A stretch of DNA of 64,000 nt, taken from assembly GCF_030296055.1 (NCBI RefSeq), contig NZ_AP027370.1:1283501-1347500 (forward strand). Direction: 5' to 3'. The notes below the pieces were generated by a model. The model had not been told where the DNA came from. It did not search any database and was given only the letters and a program-made list of their open reading frames with translations. The translations under genes were made by a program, and so were the position numbers. Source of the stretch: Hydrogenimonas cancrithermarum. GTDB lineage: Bacteria > Campylobacterota > Campylobacteria > Campylobacterales > Hydrogenimonadaceae. This document shows, piece after piece, positions 9,393 to 18,952 of this stretch. Every line of letters starts with the position of its first letter. The stretch's first letter is position 1.

Positions 9393-10522
9393 GATGCGAT
9401 CCACCGCAGCGTATAGCCGACCAACAGACCGCCGAAGGTACCGATGAGATACCCCATTATCGCCATCAGCACGGCGATACCGATGAGTGCACGATTATAG
9501 GCGCCGGCGAGAATGGGAGCCGAAGCGACACCACCGATGTTGGCGAGCGAAGCGACGGCAATACTGAAGAGATCGAGCTTGAACTTTTTGGCCACGATGG
9601 CCATCATAAGTGCATGCAGCGCGAGAATGGCAGCGCCGGCAGCGATGTAGCGCGGCACTGCACCAAAGTCGGCAAAATCGGCACGCGAACCGATCAGGGC
9701 GACCAGAAGAAGGAGCATCGTGGAGGCCAGCTCGTTCGAGCCGTTGATACGTGAAAGCGGTGTATAGGCACCAACGAGTCCGGCGAAGGTGGCGACGAGT
9801 ACCGTCCATGTCGTCGTGCCCAAACCTCCGAGATGCATGCCGACGAACTGCGAAACGATGGCGACGGCGAAGGCGGTGCCCAGCAGCAGCCAGTAGCGTT
9901 TGGGGCCGATCGTACAGGCGCATCCGAGATCGGAGAGCACAACCGAACTCTCCACCGCGCCACTCCAGCGTGCAAAAAGCGGGGCGATACGCACGAGAGA
10001 AAGCAGCAGCATCACCCAAAAGGTATAGTCTACGGCATCGACGACGAGGGTATAGCCCATCATCGTTTCGTTGACATTCAGAGCACTTCCGACGGCGAGC
10101 ATGTTGGCTGTACCGCCCATCCAGCTGCCGCATAGTGCACCGAAAAGACCCGCCTCATCCCGGCCAAATCCAAAACTCCAAAAGACGAGGAAAAACGCGA
10201 TGCCAATGGAGAGTGTCGCAGCGACGTAGGCAATGAGCAGCGGCCGGCCGAGTTTCAGAAAACGGCGCAGGTCGACGTGCAGAAGCATCAGAAAGAGCAT
10301 TGCCGGCAAAAGGTTGTTTTTGGCGGTTTTGTAGACGGCGCCGATCGCTTCGTTGCGTTCCCAAAGTCCCGTCTGCGCCGCAACCATCGCCGCCATGTAG
10401 ATCAAAACGATGGCAGGCAGGTAGGTAAAGTAACGCCGGGTACGATCGAAGCGTTCGGCAATGCCGAAAACGGCGGCGATCGAGGCGATAGAGACGAGAT
10501 AGAAGAGCGGCGAGGCGATCAT
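9389..10522 (-). CDS. DUF819 family membrane protein, likely permease
   Basis: A 377-residue protein with about ten or eleven transmembrane segments. The DUF819 (YjcL-like) features are AKNNLLPAMLFLMLL and FGALCGSWMGGTANMLAVG. The biochemical role of the family is not established. It lies between a periplasmic amidase and a dipeptide epimerase, and both junctions overlap (ATGA at the amidase stop, GTGA at the epimerase start). That makes import of murein peptides a sensible inference. Confidence 0.88.
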   Translation of the reverse strand: MIASPLFYLVSIASIAAVFGIAERFDRTRRYFTYLPAIVLIYMAAMVAAQTGLWERNEAIGAVYKTAKNNLLPAMLFLMLLHVDLRRFLKLGRPLLIAYVAATLSIGIAFFLVFWSFGFGRDEAGLFGALCGSWMGGTANMLAVGSALNVNETMMGYTLVVDAVDYTFWVMLLLSLVRIAPLFARWSGAVESSVVLSDLGCACTIGPKRYWLLLGTAFAVAIVSQFVGMHLGGLGTTTWTVLVATFAGLVGAYTPLSRINGSNELASTMLLLLVALIGSRADFADFGAVPRYIAAGAAILALHALMMAIVAKKFKLDLFSIAVASLANIGGVASAPILAGAYNRALIGIAVLMAIMGYLIGTFGGLLVGYTLRWIAS

Positions 10523-11160
10523 GGGGCCGGTTTGAGTGATGGAAAATGGCGGCGAAGGGCTCGCATGAAATCGTTTCCCGGATCGCTCTTGCGTGTACGG
10601 TACCCCGCATCTTTCTCACGCCAGAGCGGGTGCCCTTCGAAACGGCGATACTCATGGTGCCCGATCAGATACTCGATGGTCGGGTATTTTTTCATCAGAT
10701 AACGCACCAGCTCGATATTCGCCTTCAGCTGCGCCGGCGTCAGATCGCCGGGACCGTGAACGCCTCCGACATTTTCGATGCCGATACTGCAGTGGTTGAG
10801 ACCAATGACATGGCGCGCCATCGTCGTCTCATCCATCAACTTGTAGACGGCCCCGTTGCGATCGACAAGGAAATGGGCCGAAACGTTGAGTGACGAAGCT
10901 CCGGCGATGTCGCCTCGGCCCCCGGACAATCTTTCGTCGACGAAACAGCGATAGGCTCCCTCCAAATCCTCCGTCGCCGTATAATGGATGACGATGATTT
11001 TAGGGATGATCCCGATCTCTCCCATTTGAATGCCGTAATGGGTTTTCATATAGGCTTTGGTGAGCGCGACGCGTTCCGGACCGAATGCGATGGGTTTGTC
11101 GACGATATCGAGCGCAAACAGCGAGACAAGACAAAGAAGCCAAAGCAGCGGGAACCTCAA
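10519..11160 (-). CDS. Periplasmic N-acetylmuramoyl-L-alanine amidase (Amidase_2)
   Basis: A 213-residue protein with an N-terminal signal peptide (FPLLWLLCLVSLFA). The amidase_2/PGRP fold is indicated by IIVIHYTAT (first zinc His), the HFLVDRNGAVY core, EYLIGHHEYRR (second His) and RKSDPGNDF (zinc Asp). It cleaves the MurNAc-L-Ala bond to release stem peptides. The start is TTG, supported by AGAGGG seven bases upstream and by the signal peptide that follows. It is the first gene of the amidase-permease-epimerase operon. Confidence 0.9.
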   Translation of the reverse strand: MRFPLLWLLCLVSLFALDIVDKPIAFGPERVALTKAYMKTHYGIQMGEIGIIPKIIVIHYTATEDLEGAYRCFVDERLSGGRGDIAGASSLNVSAHFLVDRNGAVYKLMDETTMARHVIGLNHCSIGIENVGGVHGPGDLTPAQLKANIELVRYLMKKYPTIEYLIGHHEYRRFEGHPLWREKDAGYRTRKSDPGNDFMRALRRHFPSLKPAP

Positions 11161-11164
11161 TACG

Positions 11165-12673
11165 CTACCCTCTTCTTCTGAAACTCAGCGCCTCCAGAAG
11201 ATGCGCCTTTTCAATGGAATCGCTTCTCTCCAGATCGGCGATGGTGCGCGCCACCTTCTTTACGTTGGCCACGCCGCGGTGGCTCAGGCCGAAACTGTGG
11301 ACCGCTTTGTGCAAAACCGCTTCCGCTTCACCCTCGAGACGGCAGAAGCTCTCGATCTCCCGCTCCTCCAGCTTGCCGTTAAGACGCCGCTGCCCCCGCT
11401 CCATCTGCCGACAGAAGGTGTCGATCACCTTTTGGTGCATCGATGCGGAATCGACCGAAGGCCGGTCGTCCGGGCCACTCTCCTGCATCTGGACGTAGAT
11501 TTCGATCCGATCGAGCAGCGGGTCGGAGAGGCGCTGTTTATAGCGTTTGATCTCGATATCGCTGCAGCGGCAGGGTTGCACGGAGCTGAGCAGATTGCCG
11601 CAGGGACAGGGATTCTGTGCCGCGACAAACATGAAACGGGTCGTATACGCCACTTTACTGTTGACGCGCGAAATGAGCACCCTGTGATCCTGCAGCGGTT
11701 CGCGAAGCGCTTCGAGAACGGTTTTGGAGAAGTGGGGAAATTCGTCGAAAAAGAGGATGCCACCGTTTGCGAGGGCAACCTCCCCGATACGCGCCTGGCT
11801 CGATCCTCCTCCGAAGACACTCGGTTTGCTCGCCGAGTGGTGCGGGGAACGGAACGGGCGCAGCGGCTTGAATGTGGGCTCTTCGTCTCCCAGCAGCGCA
11901 TACTGGTTCGCCTGCAGAATCTCATCGAGCGACATCGGCGGTAAAATATGACACAGGCGTTTGGCGATCATACTCTTTCCGCAGCCCGGGCTCCCCTCCA
12001 TCAGCATATTGTGCATCCCCGCCGCAGCGATCAGTGCAGCCCGCTTGGCCACCTCCTGTCCTTTCACGTCGTGAAAATCTTCCGGGTACTCTCGCAGAAA
12101 GTGAAACCTCTCGGGGCCGATTTCGACCGAGTCCCCCTCGATGGGTGTCGCTTTCACCTCTTTGGGGGCCTGTTCATTTTTGCAGACGGCAACCGCCTCC
12201 GAAAGCGTCTCGACACCGATATAGGTAATGCCTGGAATGAGCGAGAGTTTTTCAAGCGATTCCACAGGCACCATGGCCTTGGTGACGAGGTTTTGATTTT
12301 TAAGAGAAAGCAGGATGGGAAAAATGGAGCGGGTATCTTTGAGCCTGCCGTCGAGCCCGAGCTCGCCAAAAACATAGAGGTTGTCCAGCTCTGTCGGATC
12401 GTTTTGAAGCGCGATGACAAGGGCGATGGCCAAGTCCATATGGCTGCCCGTTTTCTGAAGGTCGGAAGGACTCAGGTTCACGGTGATTTTGAGCGGAGGA
12501 AACGAAAAACCGTTGGTCAGAAGTGCAGCCTTGACCCTCTCTTTCGCCTCCTGTATAGAAGAACTGGCCAATCCGACGATGCCGAATGCCGGCAGCCCTT
12601 TCGTAAAGGTCGCTTCAACGTCGACGGGCTTGGCATCGATGCCGTCAAGCGTCGCGGAAAGCAGCTGCTTCAC
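11165..12673 (-). CDS. YifB/ComM family Mg-chelatase-like AAA+ ATPase
   Basis: A 502-residue protein. The N-terminal Lon-protease-like S5 fold (about 1-170) starts with VDVEATFTKGLPAFGIVGL. The AAA+ core has Walker A EGSPGCGKSM and Walker B GGILFFDEFPHF, and a zinc-finger-like CPCGN...CRCSD insert lies at about residues 365-385. In competent species ComM is a hexameric helicase that promotes branch migration during transformation. It directly follows def with a 1-bp gap, a head-to-tail arrangement also seen in relatives. Confidence 0.94.
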   Translation of the reverse strand: MKQLLSATLDGIDAKPVDVEATFTKGLPAFGIVGLASSSIQEAKERVKAALLTNGFSFPPLKITVNLSPSDLQKTGSHMDLAIALVIALQNDPTELDNLYVFGELGLDGRLKDTRSIFPILLSLKNQNLVTKAMVPVESLEKLSLIPGITYIGVETLSEAVAVCKNEQAPKEVKATPIEGDSVEIGPERFHFLREYPEDFHDVKGQEVAKRAALIAAAGMHNMLMEGSPGCGKSMIAKRLCHILPPMSLDEILQANQYALLGDEEPTFKPLRPFRSPHHSASKPSVFGGGSSQARIGEVALANGGILFFDEFPHFSKTVLEALREPLQDHRVLISRVNSKVAYTTRFMFVAAQNPCPCGNLLSSVQPCRCSDIEIKRYKQRLSDPLLDRIEIYVQMQESGPDDRPSVDSASMHQKVIDTFCRQMERGQRRLNGKLEEREIESFCRLEGEAEAVLHKAVHSFGLSHRGVANVKKVARTIADLERSDSIEKAHLLEALSFRRRG

Positions 12674-12674
12674 G

Positions 12675-13202
12675 CTACTTCTTTTTCTCTTTCAGCTCTT
12701 TCAGCTTCTTTTTCCACTCTTTCTCGAACTTCTTGCGCTTGAGGAAAGAGAGCTTTTCGATAAAGAGGTGCCCGTCGAGGTGGTCCATCTCGTGCTGAAA
12801 GGCGATGGCAAGCAGCCCGTCGGTTTCGATCTCCCGGCGTTCGCCATGGCGGTCGTAAAACTCCACCTTGACCCACTCGGCACGCTCGACATCGTCGTAG
12901 TACTCCGGCACGCTCAGACACCCTTCCGTATAGGTAGTGAAACCCTTCTTCTCGAGAATCACCGGATTGATCACCTCGATCAGGTTTTCGGGGTACTGGT
13001 TTCCCTCCTCATCCGGAAGGTTGATCAAAAGGGCGCGCAGCGGCACGCCCACCTGGATGGCGGCCAAGCCGATACCGTTGCTAGCCATCATCGTTTCGTT
13101 CATATCGTCGAGCAACGTATGCAGCGTCTCGTCGAACGCCATCACCGGTTTGCTCTGCTGCTTCAGCCGTTTGTCGGGGTAGACGACTATCGGTCGTATC
13201 AT
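12675..13202 (-). CDS. def: Peptide deformylase
   Basis: A 175-residue metalloenzyme that removes formyl from nascent N-terminal Met. All three motifs are present: GNGIGLAAIQVG, EGCLSVPE (metal Cys) and HEMDHLDG (two metal His and the catalytic Glu). There is a lysine-rich tail of about 25 residues. It lies between yifB and a GGDEF-like gene in the clpP-tig neighbourhood, as in Campylobacter. Confidence 0.97.
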   Translation of the reverse strand: MIRPIVVYPDKRLKQQSKPVMAFDETLHTLLDDMNETMMASNGIGLAAIQVGVPLRALLINLPDEEGNQYPENLIEVINPVILEKKGFTTYTEGCLSVPEYYDDVERAEWVKVEFYDRHGERREIETDGLLAIAFQHEMDHLDGHLFIEKLSFLKRKKFEKEWKKKLKELKEKKK

Positions 13203-13205
13203 TTG

Positions 13206-14210
13206 TTAAATCTCCACATCCTGCGGGCAGATGCCACACGATTCTTCGGTTTTTTTCGCAATGTCAAGTCCGTCGAGTGCACAGACGATCGTCTGCTCGC
13301 TCGAGCGGTCTATGTCGATCCGCGCGATTCCGATATCGACATCGAGCATGATCTCCTGATCTCCTACAAAAAAGTTGGTATTACCGACAAGGTCTTTGAG
13401 TCTGTCGGCTGCCTGTTTGGCATTCTGTAACGATGTGTGGCGCATGAGAATCGCGAAAATTCCACCCTCGTAATGGGCAACGAGATCGCTTCTGCGTGAA
13501 GTTTTCAGCAACAGCCTCGCTACGGTACGAAGGACGAGATGCTGAACCTTCGGGCTACCCACTTCGCGTAAAACTTTGTCGCTGGCACGTACCATCATAA
13601 GCGTACTATCATGCCGGAACTCCTGGATTAGCTTCTCTTCCTGATGGATCTTTTTGAGCAGATAGTGCTTTTTATAGACCCCATACTTCTCTTCATGAAT
13701 GGCATGTTCTTGAACCTCCGAAACGAGTTCGCTCGTTGCTTCGTAGGTCTCTTTCAGCTCCCCCGCCTCTTTTTTTATGATCTTCGTCATCGTGTTAAGA
13801 TCTTTTTTCATCGCGTCCAGAAGCGTCGCCATTGCACTTTTGTCTGCAATCGCTTCGGCTTCGAACTGGCGCTTTTCAATCACGGTTTCGAGATGGCGAA
13901 GATTTTTATAAAGAAGGTTGATATGCTGAAGGAACTTTTTGACATTGACAAACGCATCTTTGAGATACTGCTCAAGCACGCCCTGATGGTCGTCTTCCCC
14001 GCCGTCTTCAAGCTCGAGAAGCTTCAGAATACGTTTACGAAACGCAGCGGGCTTGTCATCGAGGAGTTTGTCGAAATAGGCATCGAAGTTGGAAGGCGTG
14101 GGCGGAACGCCTTCGCGGATCATCGCTTCGAGAACCTCTTTCGCATAGGTTTCGAGTTCATTGGTCGGCTCGCCAAGGTTCCGTACGCGATATCTTCCGC
14201 CCCGCTCCAT
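13206..14210 (-). CDS. Degenerate GGDEF-domain protein with helical N-terminus
   Basis: A 334-residue soluble protein. Residues 1-190 are mostly helical with coiled-coil character. Residues about 195-315 have the diguanylate-cyclase fold: LVLRTVARLLLKTSRRSD, then HYEGGIFAILM in the place of R-GGDEF-FA. The signature is reduced to EGGIF, so metal and GTP catalysis are probably lost. It could be a c-di-GMP or GTP sensor, or a scaffold. It lies between clpP and def with gaps of 6 and 3 bp, so it belongs to the tig-clpP-def operon. I recall similar proteins in this order in Campylobacterota. Confidence 0.85.
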   Translation of the reverse strand: MERGGRYRVRNLGEPTNELETYAKEVLEAMIREGVPPTPSNFDAYFDKLLDDKPAAFRKRILKLLELEDGGEDDHQGVLEQYLKDAFVNVKKFLQHINLLYKNLRHLETVIEKRQFEAEAIADKSAMATLLDAMKKDLNTMTKIIKKEAGELKETYEATSELVSEVQEHAIHEEKYGVYKKHYLLKKIHQEEKLIQEFRHDSTLMMVRASDKVLREVGSPKVQHLVLRTVARLLLKTSRRSDLVAHYEGGIFAILMRHTSLQNAKQAADRLKDLVGNTNFFVGDQEIMLDVDIGIARIDIDRSSEQTIVCALDGLDIAKKTEESCGICPQDVEI

Positions 14211-14216
14211 CTTCGC

Positions 14217-14804
14217 CTACTTGAAACTGCGCGTCAGTACTTCGTCGATCAGACCGTACTCTTTGGCCTCTTCGGCACTCATGAAGAAGTCGCGTTCCGT
14301 ATCTTTTTCGATGGTACGGACTGTCTTTCCGGTACGCTCGGACATGATTTTGTTGAGATACTTCTTCAGGCGCAGAATCTCCCTCGCCTGAATCTCGATG
14401 TCGGTCGCCTGCCCCTGTGCACCGCCGAGCGGCTGATGGATCATAATACGCGAACTCGGCAAGGCATAGCGCTTGCCGGGTGCGCCGCACGTAAGCAGAA
14501 ACGCGCCCATCGACGCCGCCTGCCCGATGCAGATTGTAACGATGTCAGGCTTGATGTAGTTCATCGTATCGTAGACACTGAATCCGCTTGTGATCACACC
14601 GCCCGGAGAGTTGATATAAAGGTAGATATCTTTGTCGGGATCTTCCGCTTCCAGAAAAAGCATCTGCGCCACGATCGAAGATGCGACAGCATCGTCGATC
14701 GGACCGCTCAACATTATGATGCGGTCTTTCAGAAGCCGTGAATAGATGTCGTACGAGCGCTCTCCGCGTCCGCTCTTTTCAATGACGAATGGAACGTAAC
14801 TCAT
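14217..14804 (-). CDS. clpP: ATP-dependent Clp protease proteolytic subunit
   Basis: A 195-residue serine peptidase. The catalytic Ser is in [11 protein letters not shown], the His in [11 protein letters not shown] and the Asp in DTERDFFM. Normal length and a clean N-terminus. The tetradecamer works with ClpX or ClpA. Its ATG overlaps the tig stop (ATGA), so trigger factor and ClpP are translationally coupled. Confidence 0.98.
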   Translation of the reverse strand: MSYVPFVIEKSGRGERSYDIYSRLLKDRIIMLSGPIDDAVASSIVAQMLFLEAEDPDKDIYLYINSPGGVITSGFSVYDTMNYIKPDIVTICIGQAASMGAFLLTCGAPGKRYALPSSRIMIHQPLGGAQGQATDIEIQAREILRLKKYLNKIMSERTGKTVRTIEKDTERDFFMSAEEAKEYGLIDEVLTRSFK

Positions 14805-16135
14805 GCTTCTTCTTTTTCGGTAGTCTCTTCTTTGTTTTCACTTTTGTCGTTTTTGTCGTTGAGCAGTTTGGTCAACAGTCTGTCTTCGATCATCGCCATC
14901 TTGATCGCCGGCAAAAGGTTCTGTTTCTGATAGTATTCGAAAGTCTGCTGCGGATCCTGCCCCATGCTCATCGCTTCGTAGTAGATCGTCTGCATCATCT
15001 CCTGATCGTTCACTTCGATCCCCTCTTTTTTGGCAAGAGCGTCGACGATAAAGGTCGCTTTGACACTTTTGGCCGCATCGCCGCGAAGTTCGTCGCGAAG
15101 CGCTTTGACCTTCTCCTCGTTTTCACGAAGCTCGCCCAGCTCCTCTTCGCTCATCTGTTGGACCTTGTTGCGCAGCGCCATCTCGATCTCCTGCTCGACG
15201 ACGCTCTCGGGCAGGTCGAACTCGAACTGCTCGACCAGCGCCTCGACCAGTTGCGGCTTCAGCTCCTCGTTGTAGAGTTTGCTCAATTTTTCACTTCGGA
15301 TCTGCTCTTTCACCTCTTTTTCGAGCTTTTCGAGCGTTCCGTTTTCATCGCCCAGCAGTTTTTTCGCCAGTTCGTCGTCGATTTCGACCGGCTTCTTGGC
15401 TTTGATCTCCTTCAGCTTGATCTTGAACTCGACCTCTTTGCCGGCAAGCTCCTTGTTGCGGTAATCTTCGGGAAAGGTGACTTTGATCGTCTTCTCTTCG
15501 CCCTTCTTCATCCCCATCATCTGCTCTTCGAAGCCCGGAATGAACTGTCCACTACCGATACGAAGCTCGAAATCTTCGGCTTTGCCACCTTCGAACGGTT
15601 CGCCGTTCAAGAACCCTTCGAAATCAAAGACTGCCAGGTCGCCCTCCTGAAGGCCACGATCCTCTTCGACAGATTCAAAAGGCGCCTGCGCTTCGGCAAG
15701 CTCTTTGATACGCTCTTCGACCTCTTTTTTAGTCACGCGCGGCGTTTTGACTTCCGGGATGATGTCACTGATATCGCCGATCTCGATCTCGGGGCGGAGG
15801 CTCAGTTTCAGTTCCACTTCGATGAACTCTTCGCCACGGTCGAATTTCGTCACAGCAGGCTCTCCGATGATCTTTTCGGCATCGAGTTCCAGCTCTTTGG
15901 AAGCTGTGTTGAGCACTTCGCGAAGCGCTTCGGCTTCAGCATCCTGAACCAGGCGGTCACCGAGACGTTTTTTGACGACCGATACCGGCGCTTTTCCCGG
16001 ACGGAACCCGTCGATCTTCATCTGTTTCGCCGCCTGCTTGGCGATCTTCTCAACTTTCTTATCGATGTCGGTTTTGGCGATTTTCGCTTCGACACTTACA
16101 TTGGCACTGTCGGTTTTTTTGGCAGTCACTTCCAT
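14801..16135 (-). CDS. tig: Trigger factor
   Basis: A 444-residue ribosome-associated chaperone and peptidyl-prolyl isomerase. The ribosome-binding loop is visible near residue 42 ([14 protein letters not shown]). An FKBP-type PPIase domain follows at about 155-240 ([20 protein letters not shown]). The rest is helical with a Glu/Lys-rich tail. It is the first gene of the tig-clpP-GGDEF-def-yifB run and is divergent from folE. Confidence 0.97.
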   Translation of the reverse strand: MEVTAKKTDSANVSVEAKIAKTDIDKKVEKIAKQAAKQMKIDGFRPGKAPVSVVKKRLGDRLVQDAEAEALREVLNTASKELELDAEKIIGEPAVTKFDRGEEFIEVELKLSLRPEIEIGDISDIIPEVKTPRVTKKEVEERIKELAEAQAPFESVEEDRGLQEGDLAVFDFEGFLNGEPFEGGKAEDFELRIGSGQFIPGFEEQMMGMKKGEEKTIKVTFPEDYRNKELAGKEVEFKIKLKEIKAKKPVEIDDELAKKLLGDENGTLEKLEKEVKEQIRSEKLSKLYNEELKPQLVEALVEQFEFDLPESVVEQEIEMALRNKVQQMSEEELGELRENEEKVKALRDELRGDAAKSVKATFIVDALAKKEGIEVNDQEMMQTIYYEAMSMGQDPQQTFEYYQKQNLLPAIKMAMIEDRLLTKLLNDKNDKSENKEETTEKEEA

Positions 16136-16265
16136 AAATTCACATTCCTTCGAAAAAATTAATGCATTATTTTACCCAAAAGTGGCTTCATAAGTCTACA
16201 ATCATAAATAGAGCTGTTTTTTTACCCAAAAATCGATATACTTAAAGCAAAAAAGCGAGTAGCGT

Positions 16266-16850
16266 ATGTCAAGTGAAAAAGCGAAAAAATTTGAAGAAGC
16301 GGTCAAAACGATCCTGGAACTGATCGGAGAAGACCCGAGCCGCGAAGGGCTCGTCAAAACACCGCACCGTGTCTACAAAGCCTTCGACCATCTGTGCGAA
16401 GGGTATCGGATGGATCCCAAAAAAGTGCTGAACGACGCTTTGTTCGAGAGCAGCAACGACGAAATGGTTCTGGTTCGCGACATCGAGTTCTATTCCATGT
16501 GTGAACACCATATGCTTCCAATCATCGGACGGGTACATGTGGCCTACATTCCAGACGGGAAAGTGGTAGGACTCAGCAAAATCCCGCGCATGGTCAATAT
16601 CTTTGCACGCCGGTTGCAGATTCAAGAACAGATGACCGAGCAGATCGCGGATGCGATTTTGGAGACGATCCAGCCCAAAGGGGTCGGCGTCGTCGTCGAA
16701 GCGCGCCATATGTGCATGGAGATGCGCGGTGTGGAGAAGATCAACTCCACAACGGTAAGCTCGGCACTGAGGGGACTCTTCAAACGCGATGCCAAGACGC
16801 GCGAAGAGTTTATGAGCATGGTCAACGCACCCCTTCGCCCACGCTACTGA
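16266..16850 (+). CDS. folE: GTP cyclohydrolase I
   Basis: A 194-residue enzyme that makes 7,8-dihydroneopterin triphosphate from GTP for folate. The zinc ligands and active site are visible: [19 protein letters not shown] and [12 protein letters not shown]. It is divergent from tig across 130 bp, where TATACT at about 16236 could be its -10 box. Its stop overlaps the ATG of fliI (TGATG). Confidence 0.97.
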   Translation: MSSEKAKKFEEAVKTILELIGEDPSREGLVKTPHRVYKAFDHLCEGYRMDPKKVLNDALFESSNDEMVLVRDIEFYSMCEHHMLPIIGRVHVAYIPDGKVVGLSKIPRMVNIFARRLQIQEQMTEQIADAILETIQPKGVGVVVEARHMCMEMRGVEKINSTTVSSALRGLFKRDAKTREEFMSMVNAPLRPRY

Positions 16851-18148
16851 TGCCACTCAAATCACTTCGAAAGCGCATCAAGAGCACGGCGCTCTCCCCT
16901 GCATACGGGATGATTCAGAGTATCAACGCCAATGCCATCGTCGCGACGGGACTGAAAGTGAGTATCGGGCAGAGCGTTACGATACTCGCCGGCGACGAAC
17001 GGCGCCTTGGGATGGTGACCTCCCTGGGAGCAGAGAGTTTTACGATCACTCCGTTCGGTTTCATCGAGGGCATGAAAGTGGGCGATCGCGTCCTTTTGAA
17101 CCGAAGAAGCCTCGATATCCCGGTCGGCGAGAAGCTTCTAGGCCGCGTCGTCGACCCGTTCATGAATCCGATCGACGGAAAAGGAGCGATCCATCTCGAC
17201 GATTATGAGCCGATCATGAAGTCACCGATGGATGCGATGAAACGCGGACTCATCGACGAGCACTTCAGTGTCGGTATCAAAAGTATCGACGGGCTGCTAA
17301 CCAGCGGGAAAGGACAGAAAGTCGGGATTTTCGCCGGCAGCGGGGTCGGAAAGTCGACGCTGATGGGAATGATCGTCAAAGGGAGTGAAGCGACAATCAA
17401 AGTGGTGGCGCTCATCGGGGAACGGGGAAGGGAAGTGCCCGAATTCATCGCCAAAAACTTGGGCAACGACCTGACCAACACCGTCATCGTCGTCGCGACG
17501 AGCGATGACAGCGCACTGATGCGCAAATATGGCGCCTTCAGCGCGATGAGTGTCGCGGAATACTTCAAGCGCAAAGGCCATGACGTTCTTTTCATGATGG
17601 ACTCGGTTACCCGTTTCGCGATGGCGCAGCGTGAAATCGGTCTCGCGCTCGGCGAACCGCCTACCTCCAAAGGGTATCCGCCCTCATCTTTGACACTGCT
17701 GCCCCAGCTGATGGAGAGGGCTGGAAAAGAGGATGGCCAGGGTTCCATCACCGCCTTTTTTACAGTACTCGTCGAAGGAGACGACCTCAGCGATCCAATC
17801 GCCGATCAGAGCCGCAGTATTCTCGACGGCCATATTGTACTCAGCCGTGAACTGACCGACAGAGGTATCTATCCGCCGGTCGACATCCTCTCCTCAGCTT
17901 CACGGGTCATCGACGACGTCACGACGCCGGAGCACCTTGCAGCCGCCAGAAAATTTCGGCATCTACTGGCACTGCTCAAAGAAAACGAGATGCTTGTCCG
18001 CATCGGCGCCTATCAACGCGGCACCGATCCGCAGCTCGACGAAGCGCTGGCGAAAAAGGAACGGATGGAGGATTTTCTGCGTCAGAGTGCACAGGAGGTA
18101 CTGCCTTTCGATCAAACCGTCGAAATGCTGAAAGAAGTCGTCAGCTGA
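16850..18148 (+). CDS. fliI: Flagellum-specific ATPase (type III export)
   Basis: A 432-residue F1-type ATPase energising flagellar protein export. Walker A is FAGSGVGKSTLMG. The FliI-typical stretch MMDSVTRFAMAQREIG is followed by EPPTSKGYPPSSLTLLPQL. I chose the ATG at 16850, which overlaps the folE stop; an open frame further upstream is only folE shadow. The folE-fliI order matches Campylobacter. It shows the organism is probably flagellated, in line with the chemoreceptor. The last 8 bp overlap the convergent HIT gene. Confidence 0.97.
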   Translation: MPLKSLRKRIKSTALSPAYGMIQSINANAIVATGLKVSIGQSVTILAGDERRLGMVTSLGAESFTITPFGFIEGMKVGDRVLLNRRSLDIPVGEKLLGRVVDPFMNPIDGKGAIHLDDYEPIMKSPMDAMKRGLIDEHFSVGIKSIDGLLTSGKGQKVGIFAGSGVGKSTLMGMIVKGSEATIKVVALIGERGREVPEFIAKNLGNDLTNTVIVVATSDDSALMRKYGAFSAMSVAEYFKRKGHDVLFMMDSVTRFAMAQREIGLALGEPPTSKGYPPSSLTLLPQLMERAGKEDGQGSITAFFTVLVEGDDLSDPIADQSRSILDGHIVLSRELTDRGIYPPVDILSSASRVIDDVTTPEHLAAARKFRHLLALLKENEMLVRIGAYQRGTDPQLDEALAKKERMEDFLRQSAQEVLPFDQTVEMLKEVVS

Positions 18149-18500
18149 GGCGTTCCCTCAGCCGTTTCTCGAAAGGTGCGAAATCGGGAAGTTCGAGTGT
18201 TCCCGCCCTTTGCTTTTTACCCCACATCGGCTCCGGGAAATAGCTGTCGTTTTCAAACCGTGCCATCACGTGAATGTGGACCCGGGGCACGTAGTTTCCA
18301 AACGAAGCCATATTGATCTTGCTTGGATTGAAATAGTCGATCATCTCTTTTTCGACCACCTCGTAGATGTTCCACAGCTTTGCACGCAATGGCGCGGGCA
18401 CGTCGGTCAGCTCTTTGTAGGGCTCTTTCGTAAAAATCTTGATCCACGGAATCTCGCTCTCTTCCCATTCAAGATAGATATCGGCATCTTCATAGATCAT
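18141..18500 (-). CDS. HIT-family nucleotide-binding protein
   Basis: A 119-residue protein with the histidine-triad region PRVHIHVMARFEND at about residue 73. The first His of the H-x-H-x-H motif is replaced by Arg (R-V-H-I-H), while the other two remain, so hydrolase activity is likely but unproven. N-terminal EDADIYLEWEESEIPWIKIF fits the HIT start. ATG at 18500 was chosen over an upstream TTG. It lies 2 bp downstream of the CopD-like gene. Confidence 0.83.
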   Translation of the reverse strand: MIYEDADIYLEWEESEIPWIKIFTKEPYKELTDVPAPLRAKLWNIYEVVEKEMIDYFNPSKINMASFGNYVPRVHIHVMARFENDSYFPEPMWGKKQRAGTLELPDFAPFEKRLRERLS

Positions 18501-18502
18501 GA

Positions 18503-18952
18503 TCAAAGCAAATCCCTGATGCCGATGGCATACCAGACAATGACGAGATTGAGCAGAAAGATCAACATCGAACTGCCGCGCGAAACGATGTTCTGGAGTG
18601 TTGTCCGCTCGACATTATGCGTTTTGAAGGCAATCGCCATATGGATGATCGTCAGACACGTCAAGACGCCGACGATCATCAGTTTCACACCCATCAGCCT
18701 GGCCAGGTCCGAATCGGAAGCATGGGACATTACGTCATCGATACCGAAATGAAAAAACATCGTCAGCCCCGTTGCCCAGAGCAGCACGAGCCAAAAGGTT
18801 TCGAAATAACCGTAGATAGGGCCAAGATGGGCATATACGTTTTTCTGTGCCTGCTTGTCCCTCAGCAGGATACCGAGCGCAAAGAGCAGCAGCGAGCCGC
18901 CAACCCATGCCGTCGCAGAGAGGATATGGACATACAAAACCGCTTTAATCAA
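18503..18952 (-). CDS. CopD-like four-helix membrane protein
   Basis: A 149-residue protein with four transmembrane segments. It starts IKAVLYVHILSATAWVGGSL, with the conserved His and W-x-GG of the CopD/HemJ-like membrane fold. Later His residues (HLGPIYGY, IHMAIAF) could ligate haem or copper. I chose the TTG at 18952, which overlaps the upstream stop as TTGA; an upstream ATG would overlap the haem-protein gene by 58 bp. The function is unknown. Confidence 0.7.
   Translation of the reverse strand: MIKAVLYVHILSATAWVGGSLLLFALGILLRDKQAQKNVYAHLGPIYGYFETFWLVLLWATGLTMFFHFGIDDVMSHASDSDLARLMGVKLMIVGVLTCLTIIHMAIAFKTHNVERTTLQNIVSRGSSMLIFLLNLVIVWYAIGIRDLL

Noticed and set aside
16712..16849. N-terminal extension of FliI
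   Set aside because: The extra in-frame codons lie inside folE and show no FliI similarity; the ATG at 16850 fits the family and overlaps the folE stop.
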